Source of the DNA: Diplonema japonicum
Taxonomy: Eukaryota; Euglenozoa; Diplonemea; Diplonemida; Diplonemidae
DNA: 64,000 nucleotides
NCBI GenBank assembly: GCA_964019335.1
Contig: OZ025678.1
Coordinates: forward strand, 1-64,000
Reading direction: 5' to 3'
Shown here piece by piece: positions 52,405 through 63,089 of the stretch. The position numbers and the translations under genes are program-made. The notes beneath the pieces are model-generated. The model had not been told where the DNA came from. It ran no database searches and saw only the letters and a program-made list of their open reading frames with translations. Within the stretch, counting starts at the first letter, position 1. Each line of letters opens with the position of its first letter.

Positions 52405-55299
52405 ATGAGCGACCTGCGATGCCCGTTATGCAATGGTACAATAGGGGAAGGATCTCATAAATGCCTCAAAGCACAGCAAAAATCAAAAGGCGTGGACGAG
52501 CCCGTGGAGGTGGGGTCGAAAGTGAAGGTTGTAAATCTGACTACTGCCCGAGATTTAAATGGCGCGGTGGGGATGGCCATCGGGGTGCATCTGGTGAAGG
52601 AAGAGTTCAGGATCCTTGTGAAGTTCGATCCCCCGAAGCAGCACCTGGACGCCATGATGTTCAAGGAGCAGAACGTAACACTGTCCACACTACCCATCAT
52701 CCCAAACACGAACCTGCATAAGATAGGATCGTACATTGTAGGGCAGGAACTGCAAAACGAGGCCCTTAATGGGCTCAGGGGGCAGATTGTAGGCAAGCAG
52801 TTCGGCTCGGACGGTATGGTAAGCAACGTAGTCGAGTTCCCGGAGCCCTGGGGGCGACTCATCGTCAGACCTTGGAAATGCTTGCCTAGTTCCCCAATGA
52901 CTATCGAGGTCCCTGCTACTTCCTCTAGCAACAATGGCGCCCCCTCGCCCGAGCTTTCTCAGTCCGCGCGCCCTCTACCTGCAGTTGAGGCGTCTCCAGA
53001 AACTACTGAAAAGCCAGCCGTATCCACGACACCTGACGGCGGCGACGTGTTTGCGAAGTTGAATAGTGCCTCTGCACCAAAGCCCCTTGCCGCGCCAGAC
53101 GGTGACCTGTTCGCAAACCTGACTGAATTCGAAACCGGCAAAGACGAAAAAAGTGCAGGGCTTATGGTGCAGCTTGAAGATCCAGTTTGCATGCCGCAAC
53201 TTGAAGGCGCACGGTCGCCTACTCACTTCGATGACGTGCCTATCGCGAGCTTAGGGTCAATGTCAACCCTGCGAGAGGGCGAGTGTAACACACATAACAA
53301 CATGGCACATGATTCTGCAAAACTTGAGAGAAAAGAATCTTCCACACTTCTAGAGAGAAAAGAGTCTTCCACACTCTTAGAGAGAAAGGAGAGTTCTACA
53401 ACTTTTGAAAGAAAGGAGTCTTCTTCTACACTTTCAGAGAGAAGGGGGTCTTCGCTCTTAGAGAGAAAGGAATCTGCTGCACAATTAGAAAGAAACGGGT
53501 CGCAGGTACTTGGATCTGAGGCGGGCCGCGAGACTCCGCAGCGCCAAAGAACGACAACCCTGCGCAGGCGAGCAAGGAAGACCACTGCACAGACACCCTC
53601 GGCACCCTCCTTGGCACCGGACAGCTTGCATGAGTTTCAGTCCAACGCATCACATGCGGGCACACCTTCAGTTGACTCTTTGCAGCAGAGCACACACGAG
53701 AAGGACACACTGGCGGCGTTTGTTTTATCGAATGCTTGTAAAAAGCTTGAAGACCAGGGATCTGTGGCATCACAGGTGCAGTCCCTCTCTGCTTCGTCAG
53801 ACGGGAAAGACAAGAAGTGGAGACCCTCGAAGAAGATGAGCAGTCGCTCCAACGCGTCGACGTGCGGCCTCAGCGGGAACGATGACGACAGCGTGAAGGC
53901 CCTCACCGTGGCAGAGGTGCTGCGGGTGGGGCGCGCCATGCTCGACGAGTACCTCACGAACTGCTCGACACTGCAGGACGACGTCAGCATTCTCGTCAAC
54001 CAGAGCACAGACGGCACACCCCTCATGCACGCTGACATGCGGCTGGTCTCGGAGGCGCAATGTAGGCAAGTCGCAGAGCTCGATGCACGCATGCTAAGCA
54101 TCAACAGCAGCTTCCAAGCAAACGTAATGAAGTTCCGTACTAAATACCGCCATGTGACACCCACGTTCGTGGACACTAGCTACGTGGAAGGCCAGATAGT
54201 TAAAGCAACCAGAGAGAAGGCAAGCTTGGAGGAATCGCTGGCACAGTCGAAGCTGCAGAAGAACAACATCGAGATGTCCATCGAGGAGAAGACTGAAGCC
54301 TTGCATAAGCGACAACAACTAGTACAGGGCGAGCTTACCAAACTCGAGGACGAAGAGGAAGTTATGACGGAGCAGGCACAACAGCTCAAGGACAGGATCA
54401 GGGAAATCCACGAGAGACTGGAAGCAGTGAAACACGAGTCGTCGCTGCTGCTCAAAGAGCGCGAGATGTCACTTGCCATGCTGCATGCGGAAAGGGCAGA
54501 GTCAGAGGCGAAACAACGCAATAATGAATTGGAACTGAAGAGCAAAAACCGAAAACGAGAAATCTACAAAACAAGAGTGCGAACAGCGAAAGAAGAAGCA
54601 GAGCGGATGCGAGAAGGTCTCGCAGGGACAGCGTCAATGCACGAAAGGGCAGTTGCTGAACAGGACGCAAAACGCAAACTTCTGATCAGCAGGAACAAAA
54701 TGAAATACAATGTGCAAAGAATAATAAAGCAACTGAAGGAAAGGGAGAAGCAGCCAGGGGCCGTAGCAAAGGAAATGAGAAAGGTAGAACAACGTGCTGC
54801 CGACATCAAACGAGAACTGCGCACATTGGTGACAGACATCGAAGAGAGGGAAAAGAAGGTGGGGAAGACGGACATTGGCGAGCTTGAGAAGATGAAGGTG
54901 GAAGCGGTCAAGAGAAGGGATTTCAAAGAAGCGAAGATCGCGAAGGCAGCCTTAGAAGAGGTGGAGAAGATGGAGAAGGAAATGGTGGAGATGAAGCAGA
55001 GAGTGGTAGTGGTGGAACAAGATATTAAAGTTTGTGAGCAGGAACACAAGGATCTTGAAGATAGGCTCAAGGAAGCCCAAGAACAAGCAACAACGACGCC
55101 TACTCTTATCGAATTGTTCATGAACTGCTACGAAAACTACCAGCTAACTAAAGACACCCCTGTCCCCTTACTCCACAAGACACGTGTCTCTCTCGCTGCT
55201 GCCACCCACAAGCACTTCGCCCATAAGTACCCCCCCGACACATTGAAGTGTTTAGTTAACGAGGCACAGACCCTCTTTCATTCTATCCCTCAAGCCTAG
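52405..55299 (+). CDS. 964-aa coiled-coil protein with N-terminal Cys motif and LERKESST repeats
   Basis: The N-terminus has a zinc-type motif (CPLCNGTIGEGSHKC, C-x2-C-x8-H-x-C). Residues about 35-170 look like two small beta-rich modules (GSKVKVVNLTTARDLNGAVG and LRGQIVGKQFG, KOW/SH3-like 'G-x-V' turns); 170-300 is Ser/Pro-rich linker; 305-365 has seven near-copies of LERKESSTL; 365-500 is linker with a basic RRRARKTT. A long coiled coil runs from about 590 to 920 (EESLAQSKLQKNNIEMSIEE, KVEQRAADIKRELRTLV). The C-terminus has a globular tail (ELFMNCYENYQLTKDTPVPL). No orthologue recognised. Layout suggests a cytoskeletal or basal-body scaffold (inference). Confidence 0.7.
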   Translation: MSDLRCPLCNGTIGEGSHKCLKAQQKSKGVDEPVEVGSKVKVVNLTTARDLNGAVGMAIGVHLVKEEFRILVKFDPPKQHLDAMMFKEQNVTLSTLPIIPNTNLHKIGSYIVGQELQNEALNGLRGQIVGKQFGSDGMVSNVVEFPEPWGRLIVRPWKCLPSSPMTIEVPATSSSNNGAPSPELSQSARPLPAVEASPETTEKPAVSTTPDGGDVFAKLNSASAPKPLAAPDGDLFANLTEFETGKDEKSAGLMVQLEDPVCMPQLEGARSPTHFDDVPIASLGSMSTLREGECNTHNNMAHDSAKLERKESSTLLERKESSTLLERKESSTTFERKESSSTLSERRGSSLLERKESAAQLERNGSQVLGSEAGRETPQRQRTTTLRRRARKTTAQTPSAPSLAPDSLHEFQSNASHAGTPSVDSLQQSTHEKDTLAAFVLSNACKKLEDQGSVASQVQSLSASSDGKDKKWRPSKKMSSRSNASTCGLSGNDDDSVKALTVAEVLRVGRAMLDEYLTNCSTLQDDVSILVNQSTDGTPLMHADMRLVSEAQCRQVAELDARMLSINSSFQANVMKFRTKYRHVTPTFVDTSYVEGQIVKATREKASLEESLAQSKLQKNNIEMSIEEKTEALHKRQQLVQGELTKLEDEEEVMTEQAQQLKDRIREIHERLEAVKHESSLLLKEREMSLAMLHAERAESEAKQRNNELELKSKNRKREIYKTRVRTAKEEAERMREGLAGTASMHERAVAEQDAKRKLLISRNKMKYNVQRIIKQLKEREKQPGAVAKEMRKVEQRAADIKRELRTLVTDIEEREKKVGKTDIGELEKMKVEAVKRRDFKEAKIAKAALEEVEKMEKEMVEMKQRVVVVEQDIKVCEQEHKDLEDRLKEAQEQATTTPTLIELFMNCYENYQLTKDTPVPLLHKTRVSLAAATHKHFAHKYPPDTLKCLVNEAQTLFHSIPQA
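53320..53505 (+). repeat. Coding 27-bp tandem repeats (LERKESSTL)
   Basis: Seven imperfect copies of a unit like CTAGAGAGAAAAGAGTCTTC within the coiled-coil gene. The copies have diverged in codon use but keep Glu-Arg-Lys-Glu-Ser-Ser, suggesting selection on the peptide, possibly as serine phosphorylation sites. Confidence 0.8.
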
Positions 55300-55900
55300 T
55301 ACACGAACAGATGACTATACTATGCTCAGCCCTACTTCTTGCTCCCACCGTCGGCACTGATTTACTTATAAAGCGTTAGAAGCTGACTGCTTTCCTTCCC
55401 CTGCTTTATTTTTGCGTGGGCACATGTTCGCATTAACTTTACATTCATACTGTACGGGTAGCAGGGGTAAATTCTGAAGAGGACATAAAGAAGGGGGGAA
55501 AAAAAGGTAAGGATTCGTTTGGCTAGAGCTGGGAAAATAAGGCTTTTCAATGCCCCTCCCCCTCCCCCTCTTCCCCGACGAAGCACATACATGTAGCGTA
55601 GCCATTCGGGAACCAAAAAAATAAAAAATAAAATAAAAAATGAACAGATTCCTTGAATTAAAGTGGACTTATTCTTCGGTTGGCTGTCGGAATCTGATTG
55701 TCAGCCGCAGGGGAAAAAAAAAGGAAATAAAGTCTACAATTTTTATAAATCAACAACATTTTTTTTTATAGTTCTTACCGCCCGCTCCCCTCTTTTTCCT
55801 TTTTCGGCTTTTCTTTTGGTTTTGTTTTTGGCTTTTGTTTTGTGCTTTTTTTTCTATTGTAGTTCTCCACCACCTGTCACCCACCACAGCAAGGCCAGCA
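55300..55900. other. Intergenic, no gene
   Basis: Mixed sequence to 55620, then A/T runs. ACCCACCACAG (55879-55889) is the acceptor-like end before ATG 55901. Confidence 0.55.
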
Positions 55901-57314
55901 ATGAGCGACGCCCAGGAGGGGACCGATGGTCTGGTGTTCAAGATCGGCGAGAAAACCGAGGAAACAGGTAAGCATGAGGCAACGTTGAGCCCACCTGAGT
56001 CGGGGCGGAAGCGGGTGTCGCCTAATAGAGGGAGTCTGAAGCAGGGCAATATCGTAAAGCCGGGCGCACACGTCCCGACGGAAACCCCTGGCGCTGCTGC
56101 ACCTAGAGGAGTCCGTCTACAGCTGCCGGAGGGGGCTGAAAATGCTGAGGCAAAGCCTCCCCCCCCACGGAGAGGGAGAGTCAGGGGTATGAGCGCAGTC
56201 AAAAGATTCCAGGAGGAATACGTGGAGAGCGATTTCCTGGGAGATTTGGATAAAAAAGCGCAGGCTAAAAAAGGGCAGAAGACGAAGGCCCCGATGCCTA
56301 ACATGGTAGACCTGTGGTCCCAAGTGTCTGGACTGAAGGAGGAAGCTTTGGTTTTGAAGAAGTCCGAGGCAGAGCTGAAGATGGAGACCGACGACCTACG
56401 CCACGTGATCAAAGGCATGGAGTGGAAGATGATGGAGATTAAAAACAACGCATTGAAGACGCTGGAGAGGCAGGAGATGAGCGTGAGGGAGGGGATCGAA
56501 ACAAACTTCTGTGACCTAAGACTCATGTTGTCCCTTCTCATGCACGACACCGAGCCTGCACTCGAAGAGGAGGGACACCACACCGTTTTGAAGAGGAGCG
56601 CGAGTGTGGTATGTAATAACAATAAAGTCACACCAGTCACTCACCAACAGGCGGTCCCTTCCACGAAGAAGGAGATGAACGAAGCACTGCTCCTTGAAAT
56701 CTCCAGAAGGCACGAGCTGGAGGAGAGGCTCGCAGCCGCCGAAGGTGAAAGCTCCAATTTGGAGCAGGTGGAGCTTGTAATGGACACACTGGAGAGGACA
56801 CAGCATGAGCTCAACGAGGCGAAGGACCTCGTCAGCACCTTGAAGAACACTGTCCTGGAGAGGGAACAGGAAATGGGCGACCTGGTATGCCACTGCAGTC
56901 CCACAACGTTCACAACAGGCGGCCATCCATGCACAGAGCGACGCAGATGTCTCGAAGCTAGAGATCGAGATTGTGATGAAGGACTCCACCATCAGCAAGC
57001 TGAAACAGGAGTTGGCAAAACTTAGACATGATACGGAGGGCATTGCAGAAGATAAGAAGAAGCTGCAGGACGCACACAAGAGGCTTGCAGAGGCTGAGGT
57101 GAAAGCAATCCAGTCAGCAGCCCAAGCAACAGTCGTGGCTCAGGCCTTCGAATCGCAATCGCCTCTGCTTTCACCCAGGTCCGCACGCTCCACGCTGTCC
57201 GTGGCAGATACCCCTCGCTTCAATACCTCACCTCGTGGGGGGTACTCTAACCCCTACTTGAGCCCCTCTACTTCCTCCCCAAGGTGTGGTTTTCTTTGGG
57301 AGGGAACACAATGA
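55901..57314 (+). CDS. Coiled-coil protein, 445 aa, three exons
   Basis: Exons 55901-56608, 56651-56884, 56919-57314 (introns 42 and 34 nt, GTATGT...CAACAG and GTATGC...CAACAG, both phase 0). The first intron is a multiple of three and has no stop, so retention would add 14 residues. The N-terminal 110 residues are Pro/Gly-rich and probably disordered; coiled coil follows at about 140-210 and 245-375 (EEALVLKKSEAELKMETDDL, LEEISRR-like repeats, STISKLKQELAKL); the C-terminus is a Ser/Pro tail with phospho-site-like motifs (SPLLSPRSARS, NPYLSPSTSSP). No family recognised. Confidence 0.7.
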
Positions 57315-58389
57315 ACAAACAGGTTTGGGACATCAGGTTAAATGCTATATGCGAAACAAACAGGGCAGCTGGCCTGCAAAAAAGAAACTTTTATACCCCC
57401 CCTCCCACTGTGTACTGTGTTCCCCCCCCTCACCCTCCAGTTAGTTTCCATTCCCCCAGCGTCCCTACCTTTTTATTCAAAGTACGTGCCCCCCCACCTT
57501 GACTGCATGCTTGTGCGATTTGTTTTTTGTTTTGTCTTACCCACCCACCTGCATCCCCGCTTCGTGTTTTTGTGTTTCACCTCCCAATCTGTCTTTCTTC
57601 GGAGAAGAAGGAAAAGAACGACTAAAGCAACATAACAAGAACGCCCCAATGTGGTGGCTGGTCCATTATTCACTATTTCTGTATCCCCTTTTTTTGTCAA
57701 GGGGTGAGTGGCGTGCGTAAGAAAATGAATGGGAAAAAAAAGAAAAGAGCGGGGGGGGGGGGGGGGGAAAGAAGAAGAAATGAGGAAAAAATATTTTTAA
57801 ACATTAAACAGATGAGCCTTTCACTTGATTTTGATTAACTTCAAAACGCGAGAAAAAAAAAACGAAAGAAAAAAAAAGCAGGCCTTTTTTTTGTTCCTAT
57901 TTCCTTCATTTCTTCTTCTTTTTTTTTAAGTTATGAAAGTGAAGTGGGAGTGGGCAGCAGTGAAATAAGACAACCACCACCTTTTTTTTTTTTTGCAAGA
58001 GTCAGTTTTTTATTTGTCTGACAAAACGATAACAGTGGTGCTGTGTAGGTTACAAGCGTTCAGATTTGTCATCGTCACACCCCAACCGGCAGCTCCTCTT
58101 TTAGAGGATCTGTTCGAAGCCGCCTTCTCCCTATTCCCCGAAGCCACTTTCTTTCATCCCCAGACTACCCCCCCTATTTTTCTTTTTCTTTTTTACCACA
58201 CGCTTTCCTTTTCCTACCCCGTCCTCCGTATCCTAAAGCTCAAAAAAAAAAAAAAAAAAGAAAGAAAGAAAGGAGAAAAAAGAAGGAAAAAAAAAAAAAG
58301 CTGCTATTTCAGCAACAGTGAGCAACATTCCCTGTCAGCTTCTGCCAATACTATTGAATACATGCCACACAGACCACAGGGGTACTAAA
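57315..58389. other. Intergenic with a 17-G run, no gene
   Basis: C-rich then A/T-rich. G run at 57751-57767. A/G-rich purine tract at 58241-58299. The acceptor-like GACCACAG (58372-58379) precedes ATG 58390. Nothing coding. Confidence 0.6.
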
Positions 58390-60156
58390 ATGCTGACTCT
58401 GCCCGTCCTCGGTTTGCTCAGTGTGGTAGTTGCGAATAAAGGTGCCTGTGATCTGGAATGCGGTGGTTTTCTCAGATCGTGGCCTACTCTAGAGTGGGGG
58501 TTTAACGAAGGTCCTAAGTCGTGCGAGTTCTGTGTTTGTGTTGGGAATGTCCTAAAGTGCTTGCCCGTGAGGAACCCAAACTGCGTGCCACGGCAATGCC
58601 CTGTACCTCTTGAGCCAGCTCCGTATTGCAGGAGAGATGTAATGTGTGGACCACACAAGGAGTGCCCTAAGGACAGGATGTGCGTCTTGTCCAACGTGGG
58701 TGGTACACTCGGATGCTGCAGGCAGCGCATTAGGCCTGACGTGGGTGACGTGTGCAAGACACCCCTGTACGACATCTCCGATACCTGCCCAACACAAACA
58801 GTCTGCAAGCCTGACCTCAAAGGAGTCCATAGATGTGCAGCAACAAAGTGCTACGAGAGACTGCCCTGCACCGATGGGCAGTGCCAAAAAGACCACACAT
58901 GTCAGCAGGACGACGTCTGCCCAGATATGAACTGCCGCAGCTGCTGCATCGAGACACGCATCTGCACGTCGTCATCCGACTGCACCGACTCCTTCTGCAA
59001 GCTGCACGCCACTGCGGGACAATGCACTACTTCCGGCACCTGCACGGCGTATGCTGCCATCGGCGATGCCTGCCGCCACCACGGCGTGGCATGCCAGCAA
59101 GTGCTCTGCAAGCCGCCCTTCAAGTGCATCGACGGCACATGTGCCAATAGTGAAGTCTGCTGTGCGGCTGCTCCACAGTGCAGGGAAGGTTACTTCGAAG
59201 ATCGATGCACAAAGGAGGAGGAGGCTTCGGGTGTGTGCCAAGTGCGGACCATGTGCTGCAACACCATAACTTGCAGAAAAGAAGAGTGTTCTTACGAGGG
59301 GAAAGTGTATCAACACGCAGAGGTGATCAGGCTGCCTGGGTGCAGGGCCTGCGCATGCTATCATGGTTCGATTGACTGCGTGGAGGGGTGCGCGGAGGAC
59401 GAGATGTGTGCGAATGAGATAGACACCACAGGTGAGTGTTCTGACACGAAGGTCTGCAAGCCTTACGCCAAAGAGTCAGAGGCATGCATTGAGTCCGGTT
59501 TGCTGTGCGAAAGAAAAATATGTGGACCCGAACTGACGTGTGTTGCGCATGAAGAAGCCAGCAACGTGGGCAGCTGCGTGGCAGACGTTGTATGCTGCCA
59601 GGCCTACCCGAGGTGCGGGAGGTATGTACAGGACAGCACTTGTAGCCAAACTGAGCTTGCTTCAGGTGCATGTGTTGTAGCTACGGAATGCTGCAAGACG
59701 ATAACGTGCAGGCAGAAGTCTTGTGACTACGAAGGGCAGGAATACCCAGGTGGGGCATCGTTCTCAGCGGGGTGTTCCATGTGCACGTGCACCAACGGCA
59801 TGATCAACTGTGACGGGTGCACAGAAAGACAAACGTGCAAGGTCAGTGTGGATGCTGACGGTTCCTGCAACCAGGAGACACGTTCCTGTGTTACCAAGAG
59901 TGCCGTCGATGAGCCCTGTCGCGTGGCAGGGGGGGATGAGTGCCTCATTCAGCCCTGTCAGGAAGGCCTCACCTGCGTTGTCACTGAACCCAGGACACTG
60001 GATGGTATCTGCAAGGCAGATGTCATCTGCTGTGGCACCCCGCCCGCCTGCCCCGATGATGGTCCTCCTAGGCCGTGCACCCAGATGGAGATCGATGCGG
60101 GTGACTGCAGGATTGTCAGCAGCTGCTGCGAAGCAATCACATGTCCCAGAGGTTAG
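58390..60156 (+). CDS. Secreted cysteine-rich protein with VWC-like repeats, 588 aa
   Basis: From ATG 58390, 10 nt after CCACAG. Signal peptide MLTLPVLGLLSVVVANKGA. More than 80 cysteines. Repeated cassette: a von Willebrand C-like core (CRKEECSYEGKVYQHAE ... GCRACACYHGSIDC, and CRQKSCDYEGQEYPGGA ... GCSMCTCTNGMINC) joined to a second Cys module ending in 'VCCxAxPxC' and 'CCxTITC'. Two full cassettes and partial ones at both ends (the last ends at EAITCPRG), so it grew by internal duplication. Likely extracellular matrix or cell-surface; VWC domains in animals bind growth factors, but no such role is implied here. The stop directly follows a possible donor (G|GTTAGG), so a downstream exon cannot be excluded. 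Confidence 0.78.
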   Translation: MLTLPVLGLLSVVVANKGACDLECGGFLRSWPTLEWGFNEGPKSCEFCVCVGNVLKCLPVRNPNCVPRQCPVPLEPAPYCRRDVMCGPHKECPKDRMCVLSNVGGTLGCCRQRIRPDVGDVCKTPLYDISDTCPTQTVCKPDLKGVHRCAATKCYERLPCTDGQCQKDHTCQQDDVCPDMNCRSCCIETRICTSSSDCTDSFCKLHATAGQCTTSGTCTAYAAIGDACRHHGVACQQVLCKPPFKCIDGTCANSEVCCAAAPQCREGYFEDRCTKEEEASGVCQVRTMCCNTITCRKEECSYEGKVYQHAEVIRLPGCRACACYHGSIDCVEGCAEDEMCANEIDTTGECSDTKVCKPYAKESEACIESGLLCERKICGPELTCVAHEEASNVGSCVADVVCCQAYPRCGRYVQDSTCSQTELASGACVVATECCKTITCRQKSCDYEGQEYPGGASFSAGCSMCTCTNGMINCDGCTERQTCKVSVDADGSCNQETRSCVTKSAVDEPCRVAGGDECLIQPCQEGLTCVVTEPRTLDGICKADVICCGTPPACPDDGPPRPCTQMEIDAGDCRIVSSCCEAITCPRG

Positions 60157-60289
60157 GTTTGGTAGGTAGTCTTTGGTTTCCATCAAAGACGTACCTCTTA
60201 TATCGCTTTTTGTATCACTCTAGGCTGCTTTATATGAAACCACAACAAATTTACTTGCTTGTCTCTTCTTCAAACCACCGAAGCCACCA

Positions 60290-61012
60290 AAAGAACAAAG
60301 TCATCGCAAAGATGTGTCTGTGGCGATCGTCGGTGGTGGCCTCAGCGAGCTGTGCCTTCTCTCAAGAGCTGCTTGTGAACAAGGGGTGGTCAGAAATACA
60401 TACCTGGGGATGCCACGCTCCTCACAAGCTTGTTCCCTAGTGCCTAGAGACGAACAGAACCGCTTTGAGGGGTGTCCTCGACGTGCTGGGGGATGTCGCG
60501 CACTGCAACACACCTGTCTGTGAAGGAACTAAACTTCGCAGCCGACTTAAAGGTGCATGAAAGACGGGACTGTTCATGCCAAGGCGTTCGACGTGGTTGA
60601 CAGCAGGTGCAGGCGGGGAGGGGGGTCAGGCGGGGAGGGGGTCGGGAGTACGTCTCAAACAACGAGTTCAACAAGGCGGACCACTTCGCAGGGGTCTCTA
60701 CCACGGTGATGAACTCACCAGAGGAGACTTGTCCTGGCATCGTACCCTTAGTTAAGGAAGGCAGCGTGATCTGTGTAGGCCACGCCCATCTAGTGCAGAG
60801 GTTCGCGGCGAAGAAAGAGGACAAGGCGACGTCGGTGTACTTTTTCAGCGATGCGGTCACAGAGCAAGGGTTCTGTACTGAGGCTGGAGAGGCGTGCCCG
60901 TTTGAATACGGAAGGGGACCCTGAGTACGAAAAGCTCGTGAAGTTCATCCACAAGGAACTGAACAAAGCGGGGAAGGCGAAAGTATTTTGCGACTGTGTC
61001 GCTGTGTGATGT
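60290..61012 (+). pseudogene. Decayed FAD-dependent oxidoreductase
   Basis: At about 60304-60395 a frame reads KDVSVAIVGGGLSELCLLSR, the G-x-G-x-x-G FAD fold start of flavoprotein monooxygenases. After about 60400 no single frame continues. At 60607-60900 a frame gives VSNNEFNKADHFAGVSTTVM and KEGSVICVGHAHLVQRFA; a shifted frame carries DPEYEKLVKFIHKELNKAG to a stop at 61009. No GT-AG introns join these pieces, so I read it as a pseudogene with at least two frameshifts. The exact family is unsure. Confidence 0.35.
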
Positions 61013-61297
61013 GTTCTATCTACACAGTGCTTGCTGCTTCCACATGCAACAAGGGCTACGTCAGGGCTCCCTTACACCAACCCGCCTCGCGCCTTGAGGG
61101 GTTATGCTTACTTCACAAAAGACGCGTGAGCATTGGGAAAACCTAATTATTTAAGAGGGCTTGTATCACGAGTCATCGCCCCACTGAATTTTAAGAAGCA
61201 AAAAAAAGAGTAGTGGTAGGGACAACATGCAAAAAACCGACTCTTTTTCTTCTTCTTTTTTTAACTTCCGTCACGACAATGGAACTCGCCATAGACT

Positions 61298-61642
61298 ATG
61301 GACTATGAGCAGACACCCGCCGGTACTCATAGGTCCCTCGACGACCAAGACCTGCCTACGGAGAAGGCTGCAAGGATGCGATACATCTTGGGTCGCTTCC
61401 AGAAATGCTCAGCACGATACGATGTGGAAGGTCAGCCTTCCCCGCCAACACCAAATCGAGGGTGCATACCCTTCGACATCTTGGGGGCCCCGACGGCACG
61501 CGGCTACGACAGGAGACCATTCTCCTCGAGCCAAACCGCCCCCTACCTAGCACGACTCTGTGTAATGTTTCTCGCCCAGATGCGTCCATCTCATCGCGAC
61601 AAACAGCCACCGCAGGCACCAGATGCAAAGAAAGACGTGTAG
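61298..61642 (+). CDS. Hypothetical protein, 114 aa
   Basis: From ATG 61298, shortly after CGCCATAG. Charged N-terminal half with a likely helix (LPTEKAARMRYILGRFQKCS), then a Pro/Gly-rich middle (GQPSPPTPNRGCIPFDIL) and a second short helix (YLARLCVMFLAQMRP). A competing frame (61227-61550) is Ser/His/Arg-rich and less protein-like. No family recognised. Size and composition recall small microtubule-associated flagellar proteins, but this is only an impression. Confidence 0.4.
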   Translation: MDYEQTPAGTHRSLDDQDLPTEKAARMRYILGRFQKCSARYDVEGQPSPPTPNRGCIPFDILGAPTARGYDRRPFSSSQTAPYLARLCVMFLAQMRPSHRDKQPPQAPDAKKDV

Positions 61643-61963
61643 TCATAAATAATAATTTTTAAATGGTTTCTTCTCCCCCCCCCCCCCCTCTTTTTCACCC
61701 AGCTTATGCTGAGCGTACCGGACTTTTCCCCCTAGTTACGAAAAAAAAAAAGATGGAAAAAAAAAAAACGTTCTTGCTTCCTTTTAAAAAAATCGGCTTT
61801 GCTTACACATGTTTTTATCGTGTATCGCTGCACACGGGGGTTCACACCTCTTAGATATCAGTACACCCGGCTTTTCATTTCTTCTTTTTTATTGTCCGCC
61901 CATTACAACGAGAAAGAAAATAAGGATAACAAAAAAAAAAGAAGGGAGAAAAAAAAAAAAAAC

Positions 61964-62821
61964 ATGGCGAATCTTGTAACACTTCGAAAGAGGAAGCTAA
62001 AGGAGACTGACCCGGTCATGAGGGAGCTGAGAAAAGCACGCAGAGGCGACGTGGTGAAGATAAAGGCACATCTGCTGAACGAAGAGAATCAAGAGAAGGT
62101 GAGGCAATACGCGGAAAAGTGCAGCGATGTAAGCATCTTGGACGTCCAAGGGAGCATTGGGATGTTGGGGTTTCAAAGACTGTCACCTATGATCTGTGAC
62201 CATGTCAGTACCCTGAAGAGGGTGATGCTTCGAGCAAACGACCTGCGCGTACCCGCCGTGCTGGACTTGGTGAGAGCATTGAACTTACCTTCCAACAAGA
62301 CACTACAGCTGCTGGACTTGTCGTCGAACCCTATTGGGAACGAAGGGTTCAAAGTTCTGATGTCGAACACTCTTCACAACGACACCCTGTCCGCCCTCCT
62401 TGTGTCCAAATGCAATATTTTTGATGAAGGTGTTGTTTCATCTCAGCCGTACATCGCTCACAAGACGCTGCCCAGCTCGGGGCGTTTTTATCTCAACCTC
62501 TCACACAACATGATCGGGGCCAAAGGGCACACCATCATTGCCTCTTCGCTTCCCACTTGGATGTCCCTTTCCCTCACACGCCAACGCCCCCCTCTGCTCC
62601 TCCCGTCCAGCCCCGTCAAGTCCCCGCCAAAGCCTGTCCCGGCACCTGACGACATGGACCTTGACAAAGACGATGCCTCGTCTTCGTCTTCGTCTTCTTC
62701 TTCTTCGTCGTCTTCTTCAACCTCTTCCACCTCTCAGACCCGTCGCAGATATGTGTCTAAACATAGGCCGGCCATGATCCCCACCAGACCCGTGTGCCAG
62801 CTTGTTCCCGTTAAGGTATAG
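61964..62821 (+). CDS. Leucine-rich-repeat protein, 285 aa
   Basis: From ATG 61964 directly after an A/G-rich run; the upstream open frame is low-complexity and ignored. Three or four LRRs of ribonuclease-inhibitor type: SDVSILDVQGSIGMLGFQRL, LKRVMLRANDLRVPAVLDLV, LQLLDLSSNPIGNEGFKVL, FYLNLSHNMIGAKGHTII. The N-terminal 35 residues are basic. After the LRRs comes a Pro-rich stretch, an acidic patch (DDMDLDKDD), a Ser run of 16 encoded by TCT/TCG codons, and a basic C-terminus. LRRs mediate protein binding; the partner is unknown. The only gene of the series without a clear acceptor upstream. Confidence 0.68.
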   Translation: MANLVTLRKRKLKETDPVMRELRKARRGDVVKIKAHLLNEENQEKVRQYAEKCSDVSILDVQGSIGMLGFQRLSPMICDHVSTLKRVMLRANDLRVPAVLDLVRALNLPSNKTLQLLDLSSNPIGNEGFKVLMSNTLHNDTLSALLVSKCNIFDEGVVSSQPYIAHKTLPSSGRFYLNLSHNMIGAKGHTIIASSLPTWMSLSLTRQRPPLLLPSSPVKSPPKPVPAPDDMDLDKDDASSSSSSSSSSSSSSTSSTSQTRRRYVSKHRPAMIPTRPVCQLVPVKV

Positions 62822-63089
62822 AGAGGAGGGTGGTTGGGGGGGAAAGTAATAACACAGATGAACAGCGGGGCCACGCGAATGACTGTCTTCACCGCGAACC
62901 CGAAGCGGCGGCTGTACGTTGCTGAGGTGTGAGACGAAAGGAAGAGGAAGGGCGGAGGAGGAGGAGGAGGAGGGAGGGAAATCGAAAAACACACATTCCA
63001 CCCACCCCTCATTAAAAAAATTGGAAAACAAAAAAAACAAAAAACCAGTGTTACATCATTAATTATTTGTCATTCACATTCCACAAGTC

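Noticed and set aside
61227-61550. 107-aa ORF overlapping the hypothetical gene at 61298
   Set aside because: Ser/Arg/His-rich composition and start in a T run; the +2 frame is more protein-like.
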